This document shows positions 28,427 through 38,146 of a stretch of DNA of 64,000 nucleotides, piece after piece (the stretch's first letter is position 1; every line of letters starts with the position of its first letter). The translations under genes and the position numbers were made by a program. The notes beneath the pieces are model-generated. The model was not told the origin of the DNA and did not search any database. It worked only from the letters and a program-made list of their open reading frames with translations. Source of the stretch: Photobacterium sanguinicancri (GTDB taxonomy: Bacteria > Pseudomonadota > Gammaproteobacteria > Enterobacterales > Vibrionaceae); assembly GCF_002265265.1 (NCBI RefSeq), contig NZ_NOIF01000001.1, forward strand, positions 62,001 to 126,000. Direction: 5' to 3'.

Positions 28427-29914
28427 ATGAAAAAACATCCTTTTTTCAGCCGTTTTACTAAAAACAAAAAGCAGACTCCAGTCCTCTGTTTGGCTGTGTT
28501 TCCAGAATCGATTACCTTAGCGTTTGAATCAAAATCATTATGGATAGTTGATAACCATGATGCCGTTAATACCGCTCAGCGTGAATCTGCTATTCAGGCG
28601 TTATTAGCGAAACATCAATTAGTTGGTTTCCAAGTGAAGCTCGTAATAGGGCACGGTTTATATCAATCTTTACTGATTGAAAAACCAGAAATTCCACAGG
28701 ATGAACTATCTACAGCGTTACCTTTTTTGATCAAAGATTTGGTCAATGAGTCACCAATGGAGTTGGTTGCCGATGGCTTTCCTGCGCCATTAAAAGAGCG
28801 TTTACAAGTTTTTGCTGCTGGACGGAAAAACCTTGAACCATTGATTAAGGTTATAGCCAAAGCAGGCAGTGAAGTTTCCTCTATCTCAACAGAGGAAGTG
28901 CAATGGGGGGCGTTAACTTCGCCATCCATGAGTCAATTAATATTGCATCGCCGTGAAAATGCAGGGTTACAGTTAACCGCATTTAAACAACAGGTGATGT
29001 GCTTCCAACGCCAGTTGCGAGGGGTGAGTTTCCCGCTGATGGTGGAAAATGGCAGTGATCAGCAGGTTGCCTTGCAACTAGATAGCCTCGCCCTTGAACT
29101 ACAACGGTCATTAGACTTTTTAAGCGCTCAGCTACGGAACCATCCCATATCTCAATTATTGATTTCGTGTGATGGAGAAGATGACACAGCATTAGCGCAG
29201 GCTTTGAGTCAACGTTTAAACGTAAAAGTCGTCGCAATTGTACCGCCGTCAGACGTTTTGCTGTCGAATGCCTCGCGTATTGCATGGGCAGCGAGCCACG
29301 AAATTAAAGGGGCTGCTCTCGACCTGTATACCGATAGCCTGAAACCAAAAACGCAGTTACTAACGTTACGTAACATTATGGCGAGTTGGTTAATGGGCGG
29401 CATCTTGATGACCTCGTTATTTGGTTGGCAGCAGTGGCAAAGCTATGTGGTTGAGCAACAATTGGCAGCGGAGCAAAGTCGATTATCGCTAAAACAAGGC
29501 GAAATCAATCGGTTGAAAGAATCGTTATCTCAGCACCTCCCAAGTGAGGTGAAAGTTGAGTTAGCGGGTAACCTTGAGCAGCATGTAGCGACGCAACAAG
29601 CGACATTAAATGCAATTGAAGGCCATGATAGTAGCCTGCGAGTGGGGTTTTCTGGCATGTTGCGAGAGCTCTCTGATGCTGCAAATGGTGATATTTCACT
29701 GAGTCATATTCATGCGACAGGACAGTCACTTGATTTATCTGGTGTTGCGCGTAGCCCTGAATCAGTGCCGAGTTGGATTCAAGCTTTCAAAGATTACGAA
29801 CACCTGATGGATCGCCGTTTTCAAGTGATGTCATTAGGCCGTAATGACAAAAATATCGTCACGTTTGAGTTACAAGCCCGACGGGTCAGTAAAGCGGTAG
29901 GAGAAGTGAAATGA
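28427..29914 (+). CDS. mshI: MSHA biogenesis protein MshI
   Basis: 495 residues. The N-terminal half is PilM-like with an actin-type fold that starts with a beta-strand LCLAVFPESITLAF; a membrane helix near residue 320 (NIMASWLMGGILMTSLFGWQQW) and a coiled, PilN-like C-terminal half (QQLAAEQSRLSLKQGEINRLKESLSQHL) follow. MshI thus seems to combine PilM and PilN functions in the inner-membrane alignment complex of the mannose-sensitive haemagglutinin type IV pilus. First gene of the msh series, 107 bases after csrD; its stop overlaps mshJ by 4 bp. Confidence 0.93.
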   Translation: MKKHPFFSRFTKNKKQTPVLCLAVFPESITLAFESKSLWIVDNHDAVNTAQRESAIQALLAKHQLVGFQVKLVIGHGLYQSLLIEKPEIPQDELSTALPFLIKDLVNESPMELVADGFPAPLKERLQVFAAGRKNLEPLIKVIAKAGSEVSSISTEEVQWGALTSPSMSQLILHRRENAGLQLTAFKQQVMCFQRQLRGVSFPLMVENGSDQQVALQLDSLALELQRSLDFLSAQLRNHPISQLLISCDGEDDTALAQALSQRLNVKVVAIVPPSDVLLSNASRIAWAASHEIKGAALDLYTDSLKPKTQLLTLRNIMASWLMGGILMTSLFGWQQWQSYVVEQQLAAEQSRLSLKQGEINRLKESLSQHLPSEVKVELAGNLEQHVATQQATLNAIEGHDSSLRVGFSGMLRELSDAANGDISLSHIHATGQSLDLSGVARSPESVPSWIQAFKDYEHLMDRRFQVMSLGRNDKNIVTFELQARRVSKAVGEVK

Positions 29915-30549
29915 TGAACCTATGGCATCAACTGTCTGATCGTTTTGATGAGCTTAGCCAGCGTGAGCAAATATTGATTTTTGTCTCTGGCTGGATAGCG
30001 CTGCTTTTTGTGGGATATTTACTGTTCCTTGAACCACAAATGAAGCAGTTGTCGAGTATTAAGCTTGCGGTTATCAATACCAGTAATCAGCTAATCAATA
30101 GTGAAAATCAAGTTCTGGTGATGGAGCGCAAGCTCAATGTTGATCCAGATGCAGAAGTGGATCAACGCATCGCGAACCTAAGAGTGCAAAATCGTCAGTT
30201 GAATGCTCAGCTTGAAGGGCGCGTGGGTAGCTTAGTCACGCCAATGCAAATGTCGACGCTAATGGAAGATGTATTGCGTCGTAGTGACCGGTTGAAGTTG
30301 GTTAGTTTGCAGTCTCAAGCACCAGCTCAATTGCTCAGTGGTGAAGATGAAGGCTATTACATTCACCCTGTGCGCCTTAGTTTACGTGGTCGATATTTTG
30401 ATGTGGTTAATTATTTGCAGCAGCTTGAAGCCTTACCGGTTAAGTATTACTGGCAGAGCTTAAATTATCAGGTCGATACATACCCGTGGGCAGACATCCA
30501 ACTCAATGTGTACACCTTGGGTGAAAGTAAGGACTTTATCGGTGGGTAA
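29911..30549 (+). CDS. mshJ: MSHA biogenesis protein MshJ (PilO-like)
   Basis: 212 residues: cytoplasmic start, one membrane helix (ILIFVSGWIALLFVGYLLFL, residues 22-41), a coiled coil (ISNQLINSENQVLVMERKL region, about 50-105), and an alpha/beta periplasmic domain like PilO/GspM (VRLSLRGRYFDVVNYLQQLEALPVKYYWQSLNYQV). It should pair with MshI and MshK to link the inner-membrane platform to the secretin. It starts in ATGA overlap with mshI. Confidence 0.93.
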   Translation: MMNLWHQLSDRFDELSQREQILIFVSGWIALLFVGYLLFLEPQMKQLSSIKLAVINTSNQLINSENQVLVMERKLNVDPDAEVDQRIANLRVQNRQLNAQLEGRVGSLVTPMQMSTLMEDVLRRSDRLKLVSLQSQAPAQLLSGEDEGYYIHPVRLSLRGRYFDVVNYLQQLEALPVKYYWQSLNYQVDTYPWADIQLNVYTLGESKDFIGG

Positions 30550-30898
30550 TCACTTGGTAGCGAATAAATCAGTGGTGAAAGGTATTTTTATCATTTCATT
30601 GGGGTTGGGCATGCTGACTAACAATGTGTATGCAAATCAAGATCCAACAGCCCCGCTTGGGTGGCAAGCACCCGCGAAAAAACACACGGCAACACGTGCT
30701 CGGTTACCACAGTTACAAAGCATTCTTTGTGATGAGCAAAGTACTTGCACTGCTATTTTGAATAATACCGTGGTTAGTGTGGGCGGGCGAGTGAGCGGTT
30801 ACACCTTATCGGCAATACAAGATGAGAGCGTCACGATTCGTCGCGGAAATAAACAGTGGCGATTGGATATGTTCGCTGAAAATATAAAAATAGATTAA
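30542..30898 (+). CDS. mshK: MSHA biogenesis protein MshK (PilP-like)
   Basis: 118 residues from the GTG at 30542. A signal-anchor (VVKGIFIISLGLGMLTNNVYA) is followed by DPTAPLGW and a small beta domain (LQSILCDEQSTCTAILNNTVVSVGGRVSGYTLSAIQDESVTIRRG), the PilP/GspC-like fold that binds the secretin. GTG 30542 is preferred to GTG 30506 because AAGGA lies 8 bases before it; it overlaps the mshJ stop by 8 bp. Two cysteines in the domain (LCDEQSTC) could form a disulfide. Confidence 0.88.
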   Translation: MGNHLVANKSVVKGIFIISLGLGMLTNNVYANQDPTAPLGWQAPAKKHTATRARLPQLQSILCDEQSTCTAILNNTVVSVGGRVSGYTLSAIQDESVTIRRGNKQWRLDMFAENIKID

Positions 30899-30913
30899 GG
30901 GTTAGTAGTTAAG

Positions 30914-32593
30914 ATGCGTAGATTAGTTATTGGAGTACTTTTAGCGTCGTTACTTGGCTGCTCAACTAACATGGGACACCGCGATCCTGTTGAGATCAAG
31001 CAAGAGCTAAATACCGCAGCGAATGAAGCCAGTAGCCGCCCGTTGACGGATTTGCCTTCTGCGGTAAACGACGACTTGATGCCGAGCCTTGACGGAAAAG
31101 ATTTTGCGTCGATGTCGTCATTAGAAAAACGCTTCCGTGTTAATGCCCGTAATGTTGATGCGCGTGTGTTTTTTGGCAGCTTAGTAAAGGGTACGCCGTT
31201 TAATATGGTGATCCACCCAAAAGTCGCTGGTCGCATCTCGTTAACGTTACGCGATGTCACTTTGGACGAAGTATTAGCCGTCGTGTCAGATATCTACGGC
31301 TATAACGCGACACGTCAAGGCAATATCATCAAAGTATTCCCTGCCACTTTACGCACGGAAGTGATCCCTGTTGATTACTTGCAACTGCAACGTCGTGGGG
31401 TTTCTCTTACTTCCTTAACGACAGGGTCGATGACCAGCAATAGTCAGAATTCAAATTCGAATTCAGGTTCAAATAATAAAAATAGTGATAACAAAAACAA
31501 TAATTCCAATAGCAATTCTAATAAGAAAACGAGTACACCAACCGGTGGCAGTAGCATTGAAACGGTGTCAGAAAGTGATTTTTGGCAGCAGTTAGAAAAA
31601 GCAGTCACCGCGATGATCGGCAACGGTCAGGGACGAAGCATTGTGGTTTCACCACAAGCGAGTTTGATCAGTGTTCGTGCTTACCCTAACGAACTACGTG
31701 AAGTGAAAGAGTTCTTGAATATTTCGCAAGAACGACTTAAACGCCAAGTGGTACTTGAAGCAAAAATTATGGAAGTCACGTTAAACGATGGTTACCAGCA
31801 AGGGGTTAACTGGAGCAACATAACTTCCAGTATTGGCGGCACTGACATCATCTTTGGGCGAACTGCTGCTAACGCGGCGGCTGGCATTGTTCCTCTTCCT
31901 GGTGGCGACGCTATTGCTGCAGCCCTTGGGGGGCAAACCAACATCACGATTAAAGACGGTAACTTTGAAGCGGTATTGAGCTTCTTAGAAACCCAGGGTG
32001 ATCTTAATGTGCTATCAAGCCCTCGAGTCACCGCAGCCAATAACCAAAAAGCGATCATTAAAGTTGGTGGTGATGAGTATTTCGTGACAGATATTTCTGG
32101 CGGTGAAGTGAATGGTGATAACAGCACAGCGTCACCCGATATTGAACTTACCCCATTTTTCTCCGGGATTTCATTAGATGTCACACCACAAATTAATGAT
32201 AGTGACGAAGTGCTATTGCATGTGCATCCTGCGGTTGTTGATGTTGTTACCGAATCGAAAGAGATTGATTTAGGTAATACATTTGGGGTGTATAAATTAC
32301 CGCTCGCGAAAAGCTCTATCCGCGAATCTGATTCTGTGATCCACGCACGTAGCGGGGATGTGGTGGTGATTGGTGGTTTGATGAAATCACAAACCGCAGA
32401 TCAAGTCTCTAAAGTACCTGTACTTGGCGATATTCCAATGCTTGGGCATTTATTCCGTAACGTTAATAAGATCACGCAAAAGACCGAGCTGGTGATTTTA
32501 CTGAAGCCTACCGTGGTAGGTGAGCAAACATGGCAAAATGAAATTGAACGCTCACGTGCACTTGTAACGGAATGGTTCCCTGAAGATAACTAA
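30914..32593 (+). CDS. mshL: MSHA outer-membrane secretin MshL
   Basis: 559 residues. A lipoprotein signal (MRRLVIGVLLASLLGCS) is followed by an STN domain (ARVFFGSLVKGTPFNMVIHPKVAGRISLTLRDVTLDEVLAVV), an N-domain and the secretin core (QVVLEAKIMEVTLNDGYQQGVNWS, FLETQGDLNVLSSPRVTAANNQKAIIKVGGDEYFV, GDVVVIGGLMKSQTADQVSKVPVLGDIPMLGHLFR). It forms the outer-membrane gate for the pilus. An Asn/Ser/Lys-rich run of about 35 residues (codons 31432-31536) interrupts the N-domain, a spot where secretins often have a flexible loop. Confidence 0.96.
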   Translation: MRRLVIGVLLASLLGCSTNMGHRDPVEIKQELNTAANEASSRPLTDLPSAVNDDLMPSLDGKDFASMSSLEKRFRVNARNVDARVFFGSLVKGTPFNMVIHPKVAGRISLTLRDVTLDEVLAVVSDIYGYNATRQGNIIKVFPATLRTEVIPVDYLQLQRRGVSLTSLTTGSMTSNSQNSNSNSGSNNKNSDNKNNNSNSNSNKKTSTPTGGSSIETVSESDFWQQLEKAVTAMIGNGQGRSIVVSPQASLISVRAYPNELREVKEFLNISQERLKRQVVLEAKIMEVTLNDGYQQGVNWSNITSSIGGTDIIFGRTAANAAAGIVPLPGGDAIAAALGGQTNITIKDGNFEAVLSFLETQGDLNVLSSPRVTAANNQKAIIKVGGDEYFVTDISGGEVNGDNSTASPDIELTPFFSGISLDVTPQINDSDEVLLHVHPAVVDVVTESKEIDLGNTFGVYKLPLAKSSIRESDSVIHARSGDVVVIGGLMKSQTADQVSKVPVLGDIPMLGHLFRNVNKITQKTELVILLKPTVVGEQTWQNEIERSRALVTEWFPEDN

Positions 32594-32604
32594 GCAGTGG
32601 CAGT

Positions 32605-33453
32605 ATGTATGAATCGTACTTCGGCTGTCAGCAGTCGCCCTTTACCCTAACACCGAATACGGCAATGTTTCATGCATTGCCACCGCACCTTGAGGCGATC
32701 CAAACGGCCTTGGCTGCGTTGGATATGGGTGAGGGTATAGTGCATATTTCGGGTGAAGTAGGCACAGGGAAAACATTGGTCTGTCGCATGTTGATCAACC
32801 AACTGCCTGATCATTTTGACTTGGCTTATTTACCTACGCCAGCGGCATCAGCGCAAGAGTTACGTGTAGCGATTGCCAATGAATTAAATATTGCCAGCGA
32901 TGGCGATATGACTACCCTGACGGCACGTTTACACCGTGAGTTGATTGCCCGTAAAGAAAAGGGGCAATCAGTGGTAGTGATTCTGGATGAGGCCCAAGCT
33001 TTACCCGATGAAGCACTCGAAGCTATTCGTTTACTGGGTAACCTAGAAACCGAACAAGAAAAACTGCTGCATATTGTGCTGATTGGTCAACCAGAGTTGG
33101 ATGCCCGACTACAGCTACATCATTTACGTCAGTTTCAACAACGCGTGACATTCAGAGCGGCTCTACGGCCTCTGAATTTAGCTGAAACTATAGCTTATAT
33201 CGAATTTCGTTTAGCCTGCGCTGGCTGCCATCGAACGCTATTCACTTTGCCCTTGTATAAGGCATTGTGGCAATCGAGCCAAGGTATTCCGCGTGTTGTT
33301 AACTTGCTGTGTCATAAAGCGTTGTTAGCAACGTACAGCCGAAAATTACCTGTTGTGGGTCAGCAAGAATTGTTGCTGGCAATGAAAGAAACCAATGGTG
33401 CCCGTCAGCCCCTATGGACATATCCAGTACTGTGGGGATGGAAATTAGCATGA
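32605..33453 (+). CDS. mshM: MSHA biogenesis AAA ATPase MshM (ExeA-like)
   Basis: 282 residues, AAA+ ATPase of the ExeA/GspA group. It starts MYESYFGCQQSPFTLTPNTAMF as ExeA does, with Walker A GEVGTGKTLVCRML (about residue 51), Walker B VVVILDEAQALP (about 121) and IGQPELDARL. Unlike ExeA it lacks a C-terminal membrane and peptidoglycan-binding part. ExeA-type ATPases help place the secretin in the cell wall. The stop overlaps mshN by 4 bp. Confidence 0.93.
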   Translation: MYESYFGCQQSPFTLTPNTAMFHALPPHLEAIQTALAALDMGEGIVHISGEVGTGKTLVCRMLINQLPDHFDLAYLPTPAASAQELRVAIANELNIASDGDMTTLTARLHRELIARKEKGQSVVVILDEAQALPDEALEAIRLLGNLETEQEKLLHIVLIGQPELDARLQLHHLRQFQQRVTFRAALRPLNLAETIAYIEFRLACAGCHRTLFTLPLYKALWQSSQGIPRVVNLLCHKALLATYSRKLPVVGQQELLLAMKETNGARQPLWTYPVLWGWKLA

Positions 33454-34703
33454 GTGAACTAAATAAAATGCTCTCGCGTTTAGCCGAGAAGCAACAAACC
33501 CGCGGTAATCAACACGCAAAACACAAACAGCAAGCGCCATTAGTTGCTGCGAAAATTCGGCCTGTTCCGTCATCTAAAGCGCCACGTGCCATTTTTGGAA
33601 CGTGTTGCGCAGTGCTGCTGGCCGGAGGTATTGGCTGGTGGTTTGGACAACAACCAGATACGAACATGGCACAAAAATCCACATCAGGGGATAGTTTTTC
33701 TCCTGTCATGGCGGCGAATGCGGCGGAGTTAGCGCTTGAAGAACCGACGACAGCTATCGTTGTAGGTTTAAGTCTTTCTCCTGAAGCGACTGTACCTAAA
33801 ATGACAACACCTGTACTACGTCAGAATGATGAAGCTTTATTGTCATCGGCCTCCCCATCAGTACCAGTCGAGAATGATCGCTTGGCGTCCTCAGAGGCTG
33901 TGAACAAGTCGAATTTACCAGTACCTCAAACCGTCGCTATACCTGTTGTGGAGCAACGCCAACCAGAGATGACAAAAGCGTTAAAGATTACTGCAGTTTC
34001 AAATCCGCCAGTGACGCAATCTCGGGCGATAGCTAAGCGTGCTCCATCAGTAGTACAAGCCCCTACAGTGGAAGATGATGCTTTACAGGAAGACGCAAGC
34101 TTAAGTATTGAAGCGGTTGAATTAACGGGGCCTGAGTTAGCTAAAATTGAGTACTCACGAGCAATGAAAGCCGTCAAAGCGGGTGACAGTAAGAAAGCCG
34201 TTGAGTTTTTAACTAAGGCGATCCAATACCATCCCGATTGGATTGATGCCCGCCAGCGTTTGTCGGCTTTGCATTATGGCCGCGGTGAAGTACGCCAAGC
34301 CATTTTGGTTTTACAGCGTGGTTTGGCCCGTGATAGTGAACAACCAGAATTACGTCTAACAATGGCCAAGCTGTTAGTGAACGAGTCACAACCTCAAGCA
34401 GCATTAACAGTATTAAGTGATCTACCGACAGATGCCCCAAGCAAATACATAGCAATGCGAGGTGCGCTAGCACAGCAGCTTAAAGACAACCCGCGCGCAC
34501 TTGAAAGTTATCAGCACTTAGTGAAAAGCGAGCCGTTTGATGGACGCTGGTGGTTAGGGTTAGGGATTGCACTTGAGCGAACTAATGATGCAGAAAAAGC
34601 ATTACATGCCTACCAACAAGCCTTGGTAATGGGGCAAATATCAGCCCAAACACAGCAGTTTATTCAACAGCGTGTGTCATACCTTCAGTCGCAGGGGAGC
34701 TAA
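33450..34703 (+). CDS. mshN: MSHA biogenesis TPR protein MshN
   Basis: About 417 residues. A short cytoplasmic start (MSELNKMLSRLAEKQ) and one membrane helix (AIFGTCCAVLLAGGIGWWFG, about residues 47-66) are followed by a long low-complexity proline/valine/alanine-rich periplasmic linker (70-220) and TPR repeats (ELAKIEYSRAMKAVKAGDSKKAVEFLTKAIQYHPDWIDARQRL onward). The layout resembles GspB/TPR scaffold proteins. The ATG at 33450 gives the ATGA overlap with mshM; an ATG at 33438 is possible. Confidence 0.9.
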   Translation: MSELNKMLSRLAEKQQTRGNQHAKHKQQAPLVAAKIRPVPSSKAPRAIFGTCCAVLLAGGIGWWFGQQPDTNMAQKSTSGDSFSPVMAANAAELALEEPTTAIVVGLSLSPEATVPKMTTPVLRQNDEALLSSASPSVPVENDRLASSEAVNKSNLPVPQTVAIPVVEQRQPEMTKALKITAVSNPPVTQSRAIAKRAPSVVQAPTVEDDALQEDASLSIEAVELTGPELAKIEYSRAMKAVKAGDSKKAVEFLTKAIQYHPDWIDARQRLSALHYGRGEVRQAILVLQRGLARDSEQPELRLTMAKLLVNESQPQAALTVLSDLPTDAPSKYIAMRGALAQQLKDNPRALESYQHLVKSEPFDGRWWLGLGIALERTNDAEKALHAYQQALVMGQISAQTQQFIQQRVSYLQSQGS

Positions 34704-34707
34704 AACC

Positions 34708-36423
34708 ATGCAAATCCGATTACGTAAACGTCTTGGTGATTTGTTGGTTGAGGAAGACATTATTTCTCAGCAACAGCTGGAGCATGCGCTTGATCAACAA
34801 CAAGTATCAGGCCGAAAGCTAGGTGATACCTTAATTAGCTTAGGCTTTTTGACTGAAAAACAGATGCTGGAATTTTTGGCGCGCCAGCTTGATATTCCAC
34901 TGGTCGATTTGAACCGCGCCAATATTGATGCAGAAGCGGTTGCCCTATTGGGTGAAGTTCATGCACGTCGCTTACGTGCCTTGGTGATCAGCCATCGCGG
35001 CGATACTGTGCGTGTTGCGATGAGTGATCCCGCGGATCTTGCGGCTCAGGAAGCGGTTTATGATCAGTTGCAGGATTACCGTGTTGAGCTGGTGATCACC
35101 CGTGAAGGTCAATTAATTAATGCATTTGATCGTTACTACCGACGTACTAAAGAAATTGTCTCGTTTGCTGAGCAATTACAAGCTGAGCATCAAAGCGACT
35201 CTGATTACACCTTTGGTTTAGAAGATACTGAAAACGACGAAGTAACCGTCGTTAAACTGATTAACTCTTTATTTGAAGATGCGATCCAAGTGGGCGCTTC
35301 AGATATTCATATTGAACCGGATACAAACGTATTACGTATTCGCCAACGGATCGATGGTGTCCTTCATGAAACCTTACTTAATGAAGCGAGCGTAGCGTCT
35401 GCGCTAGTACTGCGCTTAAAGCTCATGGGTGGGTTAGACATTTCAGAAAAACGTCTTCCGCAAGATGGTCGCTTTAATGTCAAAGTACGTGGCCATTCGG
35501 TTGATGTGCGTGTTTCGACCATGCCTATACAGCATGGAGAGTCGGTCGTGATGCGTTTGCTCGATCAGTCTGCGGGGATTTTAAGCCTTGACGAAGTCGG
35601 AATGCCTGCCGATATTCTGGTACGTTTTCGTCGTCAACTTAAACGTCCACACGGCATGATATTAGTCACTGGGCCTACGGGCTCGGGTAAAACGACCACA
35701 CTCTACGGCGCATTGAGTGAGCTGAATAAGCCTGGGAAAAAACTGATCACCGCAGAAGACCCTGTGGAATATCGATTGCCGCGCGTTAACCAAGTTCAAG
35801 TGAATGCCAAGATTGGCCTGACATTTTCATCGATTCTACGGACTTTCTTACGCCAAGATCCCGATATCATTTTGGTGGGGGAAATGCGAGATCAAGAAAC
35901 GGTCGAAATTGGCCTACGCTCAGCACTAACAGGACATCTTGTATTATCGACGTTACATACCAATGACGCGATTGATAGTGCACTGCGAATGATGGATATG
36001 GAAGCGCCGGGTTACCTTGTTGCCAGTGGTGTGCGTGCCGTTTTAGCACAGCGTTTAGTGCGAAAAGTCTGCGCGGACTGTGGTGAGCCCGAGCAACTTG
36101 ATGACGCCAAAGCACAGTGGTTGAAAGCACGCTTTCCTGATGCACAGGAAGAAGTATTCCAACAAGGCCGAGGGTGTCAAAGCTGTAACTTTACGGGGTA
36201 TCGTGGACGTATCGGTGTCTTCGAGTTACTTGAATTTGATCAATCTATGATGGACGCTTTGCGAGATAACAATGCCGTACTATTTAGCCAAATTGCCCGT
36301 ATGAGTAAAGGTTATAAGCCACTGATTAATTCTGCGTTAGAACTCGCATTAGCGGGAAGAACGAGTTTAGATGAAGTGATCCAGCTTGGCGAAGGGGATT
36401 TTATCGATGATAGCTTGTTATAG
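34708..36423 (+). CDS. mshE: MSHA pilus extension ATPase MshE (c-di-GMP binding)
   Basis: 571 residues. The N-terminus holds the MshEN c-di-GMP-binding motif twice: RLGDLLVEEDIISQQQLEHAL (about residue 8) and KLGDTLISLGFLTEKQMLEFLARQ. The GspE ATPase follows with Walker A GPTGSGKTTTL, Asp box, Walker B ILVGEMRDQETVEI, His box LSTLHTNDA and a tetracysteine zinc motif (CADCGEPEQ..CQSCNFTG). In V. cholerae MshE binding of c-di-GMP drives pilus extension and surface attachment. The start at 34708 follows a GGGAG; a GTG at 34672 overlapping mshN is less likely. Confidence 0.96.
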   Translation: MQIRLRKRLGDLLVEEDIISQQQLEHALDQQQVSGRKLGDTLISLGFLTEKQMLEFLARQLDIPLVDLNRANIDAEAVALLGEVHARRLRALVISHRGDTVRVAMSDPADLAAQEAVYDQLQDYRVELVITREGQLINAFDRYYRRTKEIVSFAEQLQAEHQSDSDYTFGLEDTENDEVTVVKLINSLFEDAIQVGASDIHIEPDTNVLRIRQRIDGVLHETLLNEASVASALVLRLKLMGGLDISEKRLPQDGRFNVKVRGHSVDVRVSTMPIQHGESVVMRLLDQSAGILSLDEVGMPADILVRFRRQLKRPHGMILVTGPTGSGKTTTLYGALSELNKPGKKLITAEDPVEYRLPRVNQVQVNAKIGLTFSSILRTFLRQDPDIILVGEMRDQETVEIGLRSALTGHLVLSTLHTNDAIDSALRMMDMEAPGYLVASGVRAVLAQRLVRKVCADCGEPEQLDDAKAQWLKARFPDAQEEVFQQGRGCQSCNFTGYRGRIGVFELLEFDQSMMDALRDNNAVLFSQIARMSKGYKPLINSALELALAGRTSLDEVIQLGEGDFIDDSLL

Positions 36424-36434
36424 AGAGCGAAAGC

Positions 36435-37655
36435 ATGCCGATTTTTAACTATCGAGGACGTGACAGCCAAGGCAAGATGCTGCGGGGTCAATTGGATGCG
36501 GCGTCGCAAGAAGCGGCAGCTGATATATTGATGCGCCAAGGTGTAATTCCACTCGACATTCGTCAAGGTAGGGCGAAGTCTGCTGGCCTCGATGTGAAAG
36601 CGCTTTTCCAAAGTACAGTGCCACTCGATATGCTGGTTATCTTTTGCCGTCAGATGTTCAGTTTGACGAAAGCGGGTGTTCCACTGCTGCGTTCAATAAA
36701 TGGATTGGCTCAGAGTGCGAATAATCCATTGATGAAAGAAACGTTAGAGAGTGTTGCCACGGAAGTGACAAATGGGCGTTCATTGTCATCATCAATGGGC
36801 CAGCACCCTCGCGTTTTCTCCGAACTTTTTGTGTCGATGATCCATATTGGTGAAAATACTGGCCGTTTAGACGATTCGTTATATCAGCTCGCACTTTATT
36901 ATGAGCAAGAAATGGAAACCCGCCGTCGGATTAAATCCGCGATGCGTTATCCTATTTTTGTTTTATCGGCCATCATGATTGCGATGACAGTGCTGAATAT
37001 TAAAGTGATCCCGCAGTTCGCTTCCATGTTTGAACGTTTCGGTGTAGAGCTGCCACTGCCAACGCGGATTTTGATTGGTACCTCTAACTTCTTTGTTAAC
37101 TATTGGCCGTTAATGTTCGGTGGGCTTGCTATTACTTGGATTGTTGTACGTTTGTGGCGTAATACCGCAGAGGGTAAAGAAAAGTGGGATGGCTGGCGTT
37201 TAAAAGTACCGATCATCGGCACTATAGTTAATCGCGCGCAGTTATCACGTTTTTCTCGCACCTTCTCATTGATGATCCGGGCGGGTGTTCCTCTTAACCA
37301 AGCGTTGCAAATGGCAGCGGAAGCGTTAGGTAATCGTTATTTAGAAAAGCGCCTCATTGACATGAAAAATGGCATCGAGGGCGGTAACAGTATTTCACAA
37401 ACAGCCACTCAGTCTGGGGTATTTACGCCTTTAGTACTGCAGATGATAGCGGTAGGCGAAGAAACCGGCCAAGTCGACGAGTTACTGCTTGAGGCGTCTG
37501 ATTTCTATGATCGTGAAGTGGATTACGACCTCAAAACGCTAACCGCACGTATCGAGCCACTTCTATTGGTGGTGGTTGCTGCGATGGTGCTAGTCCTAGC
37601 TTTGGGGATCTTTGTCCCAATGTGGAGCATGCTTGATGTTGCCCGAGGCGTTTAA
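36435..37655 (+). CDS. mshG: MSHA inner-membrane platform protein MshG (PilC/GspF family)
   Basis: 406 residues with the two T2SSF repeats typical of PilC/GspF: FCRQMFSLTKAGVPLLRSINGLAQSANNPLMKETL (about residue 70) and FSRTFSLMIRAGVPLNQALQMAAEALGN (about 272), each followed by IGENTGRLDDSL or VGEETGQVDELL and membrane helices (IFVLSAIMIAMTVLNIKVIPQFA; LLLVVVAAMVLVLALGIFVPMWSML). It is the membrane platform turned by the MshE ATPase during pilin addition. Confidence 0.96.
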   Translation: MPIFNYRGRDSQGKMLRGQLDAASQEAAADILMRQGVIPLDIRQGRAKSAGLDVKALFQSTVPLDMLVIFCRQMFSLTKAGVPLLRSINGLAQSANNPLMKETLESVATEVTNGRSLSSSMGQHPRVFSELFVSMIHIGENTGRLDDSLYQLALYYEQEMETRRRIKSAMRYPIFVLSAIMIAMTVLNIKVIPQFASMFERFGVELPLPTRILIGTSNFFVNYWPLMFGGLAITWIVVRLWRNTAEGKEKWDGWRLKVPIIGTIVNRAQLSRFSRTFSLMIRAGVPLNQALQMAAEALGNRYLEKRLIDMKNGIEGGNSISQTATQSGVFTPLVLQMIAVGEETGQVDELLLEASDFYDREVDYDLKTLTARIEPLLLVVVAAMVLVLALGIFVPMWSMLDVARGV

Positions 37656-38115
37656 TGTACGCCAAGTTGGGCGCTATAAATTTTTCATATGGTTTGTCTT
37701 GATACTAACGCTGGTTTTTGTGCTGCAAAATGAGTGGCGAAAAGTGAATGCGAAGGCGGAAGATGTTGCCTTGAAACTGACCATCAATTCATTGTATGAA
37801 AGTGCGTCTTCGTTACGGCAATCATGGGAGTTAAACAACCGGCCTGATCACATGGAAATTGATGGTGTGGATCTCCACTTTACCAAGCTAGGTTGGCCTC
37901 TTATTGAGCAAAATAATAACCTCGATTGTTATCAATTATGGCGAATATTAACCCCCGTCAATATTCCGCCACCCCATATTTCTTTGCTGTATACAAAAGA
38001 AGCTAAATCTGTGACTTATGAATCATGCGTCTACCAAATAAGTACAGGGAAATGGCTGGAATTATTTTATGAAAATGAGACAATAAAGTTTAACGACTTT
38101 GTGGCAATAAAATAG
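37636..38115 (+). CDS. mshF: MSHA biogenesis protein MshF
   Basis: About 159 residues with one N-terminal membrane helix (FFIWFVLILTLVFVLQ, about 15-30) and a periplasmic part with two cysteines (LDCYQLWRIL and VTYESCVYQIS). MshF is recognised by position between mshG and mshB and by its size; no domain of known activity is visible. The ATG at 37636 overlaps the end of mshG by 20 bp; a TTG at 37612 is an alternative. Function within the pilus system is unknown. Confidence 0.8.
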   Translation: MLPEAFNVRQVGRYKFFIWFVLILTLVFVLQNEWRKVNAKAEDVALKLTINSLYESASSLRQSWELNNRPDHMEIDGVDLHFTKLGWPLIEQNNNLDCYQLWRILTPVNIPPPHISLLYTKEAKSVTYESCVYQISTGKWLELFYENETIKFNDFVAIK

Positions 38116-38146
38116 TCGTAAAGTTGACGCTTTGCGTGGGGTGGGT

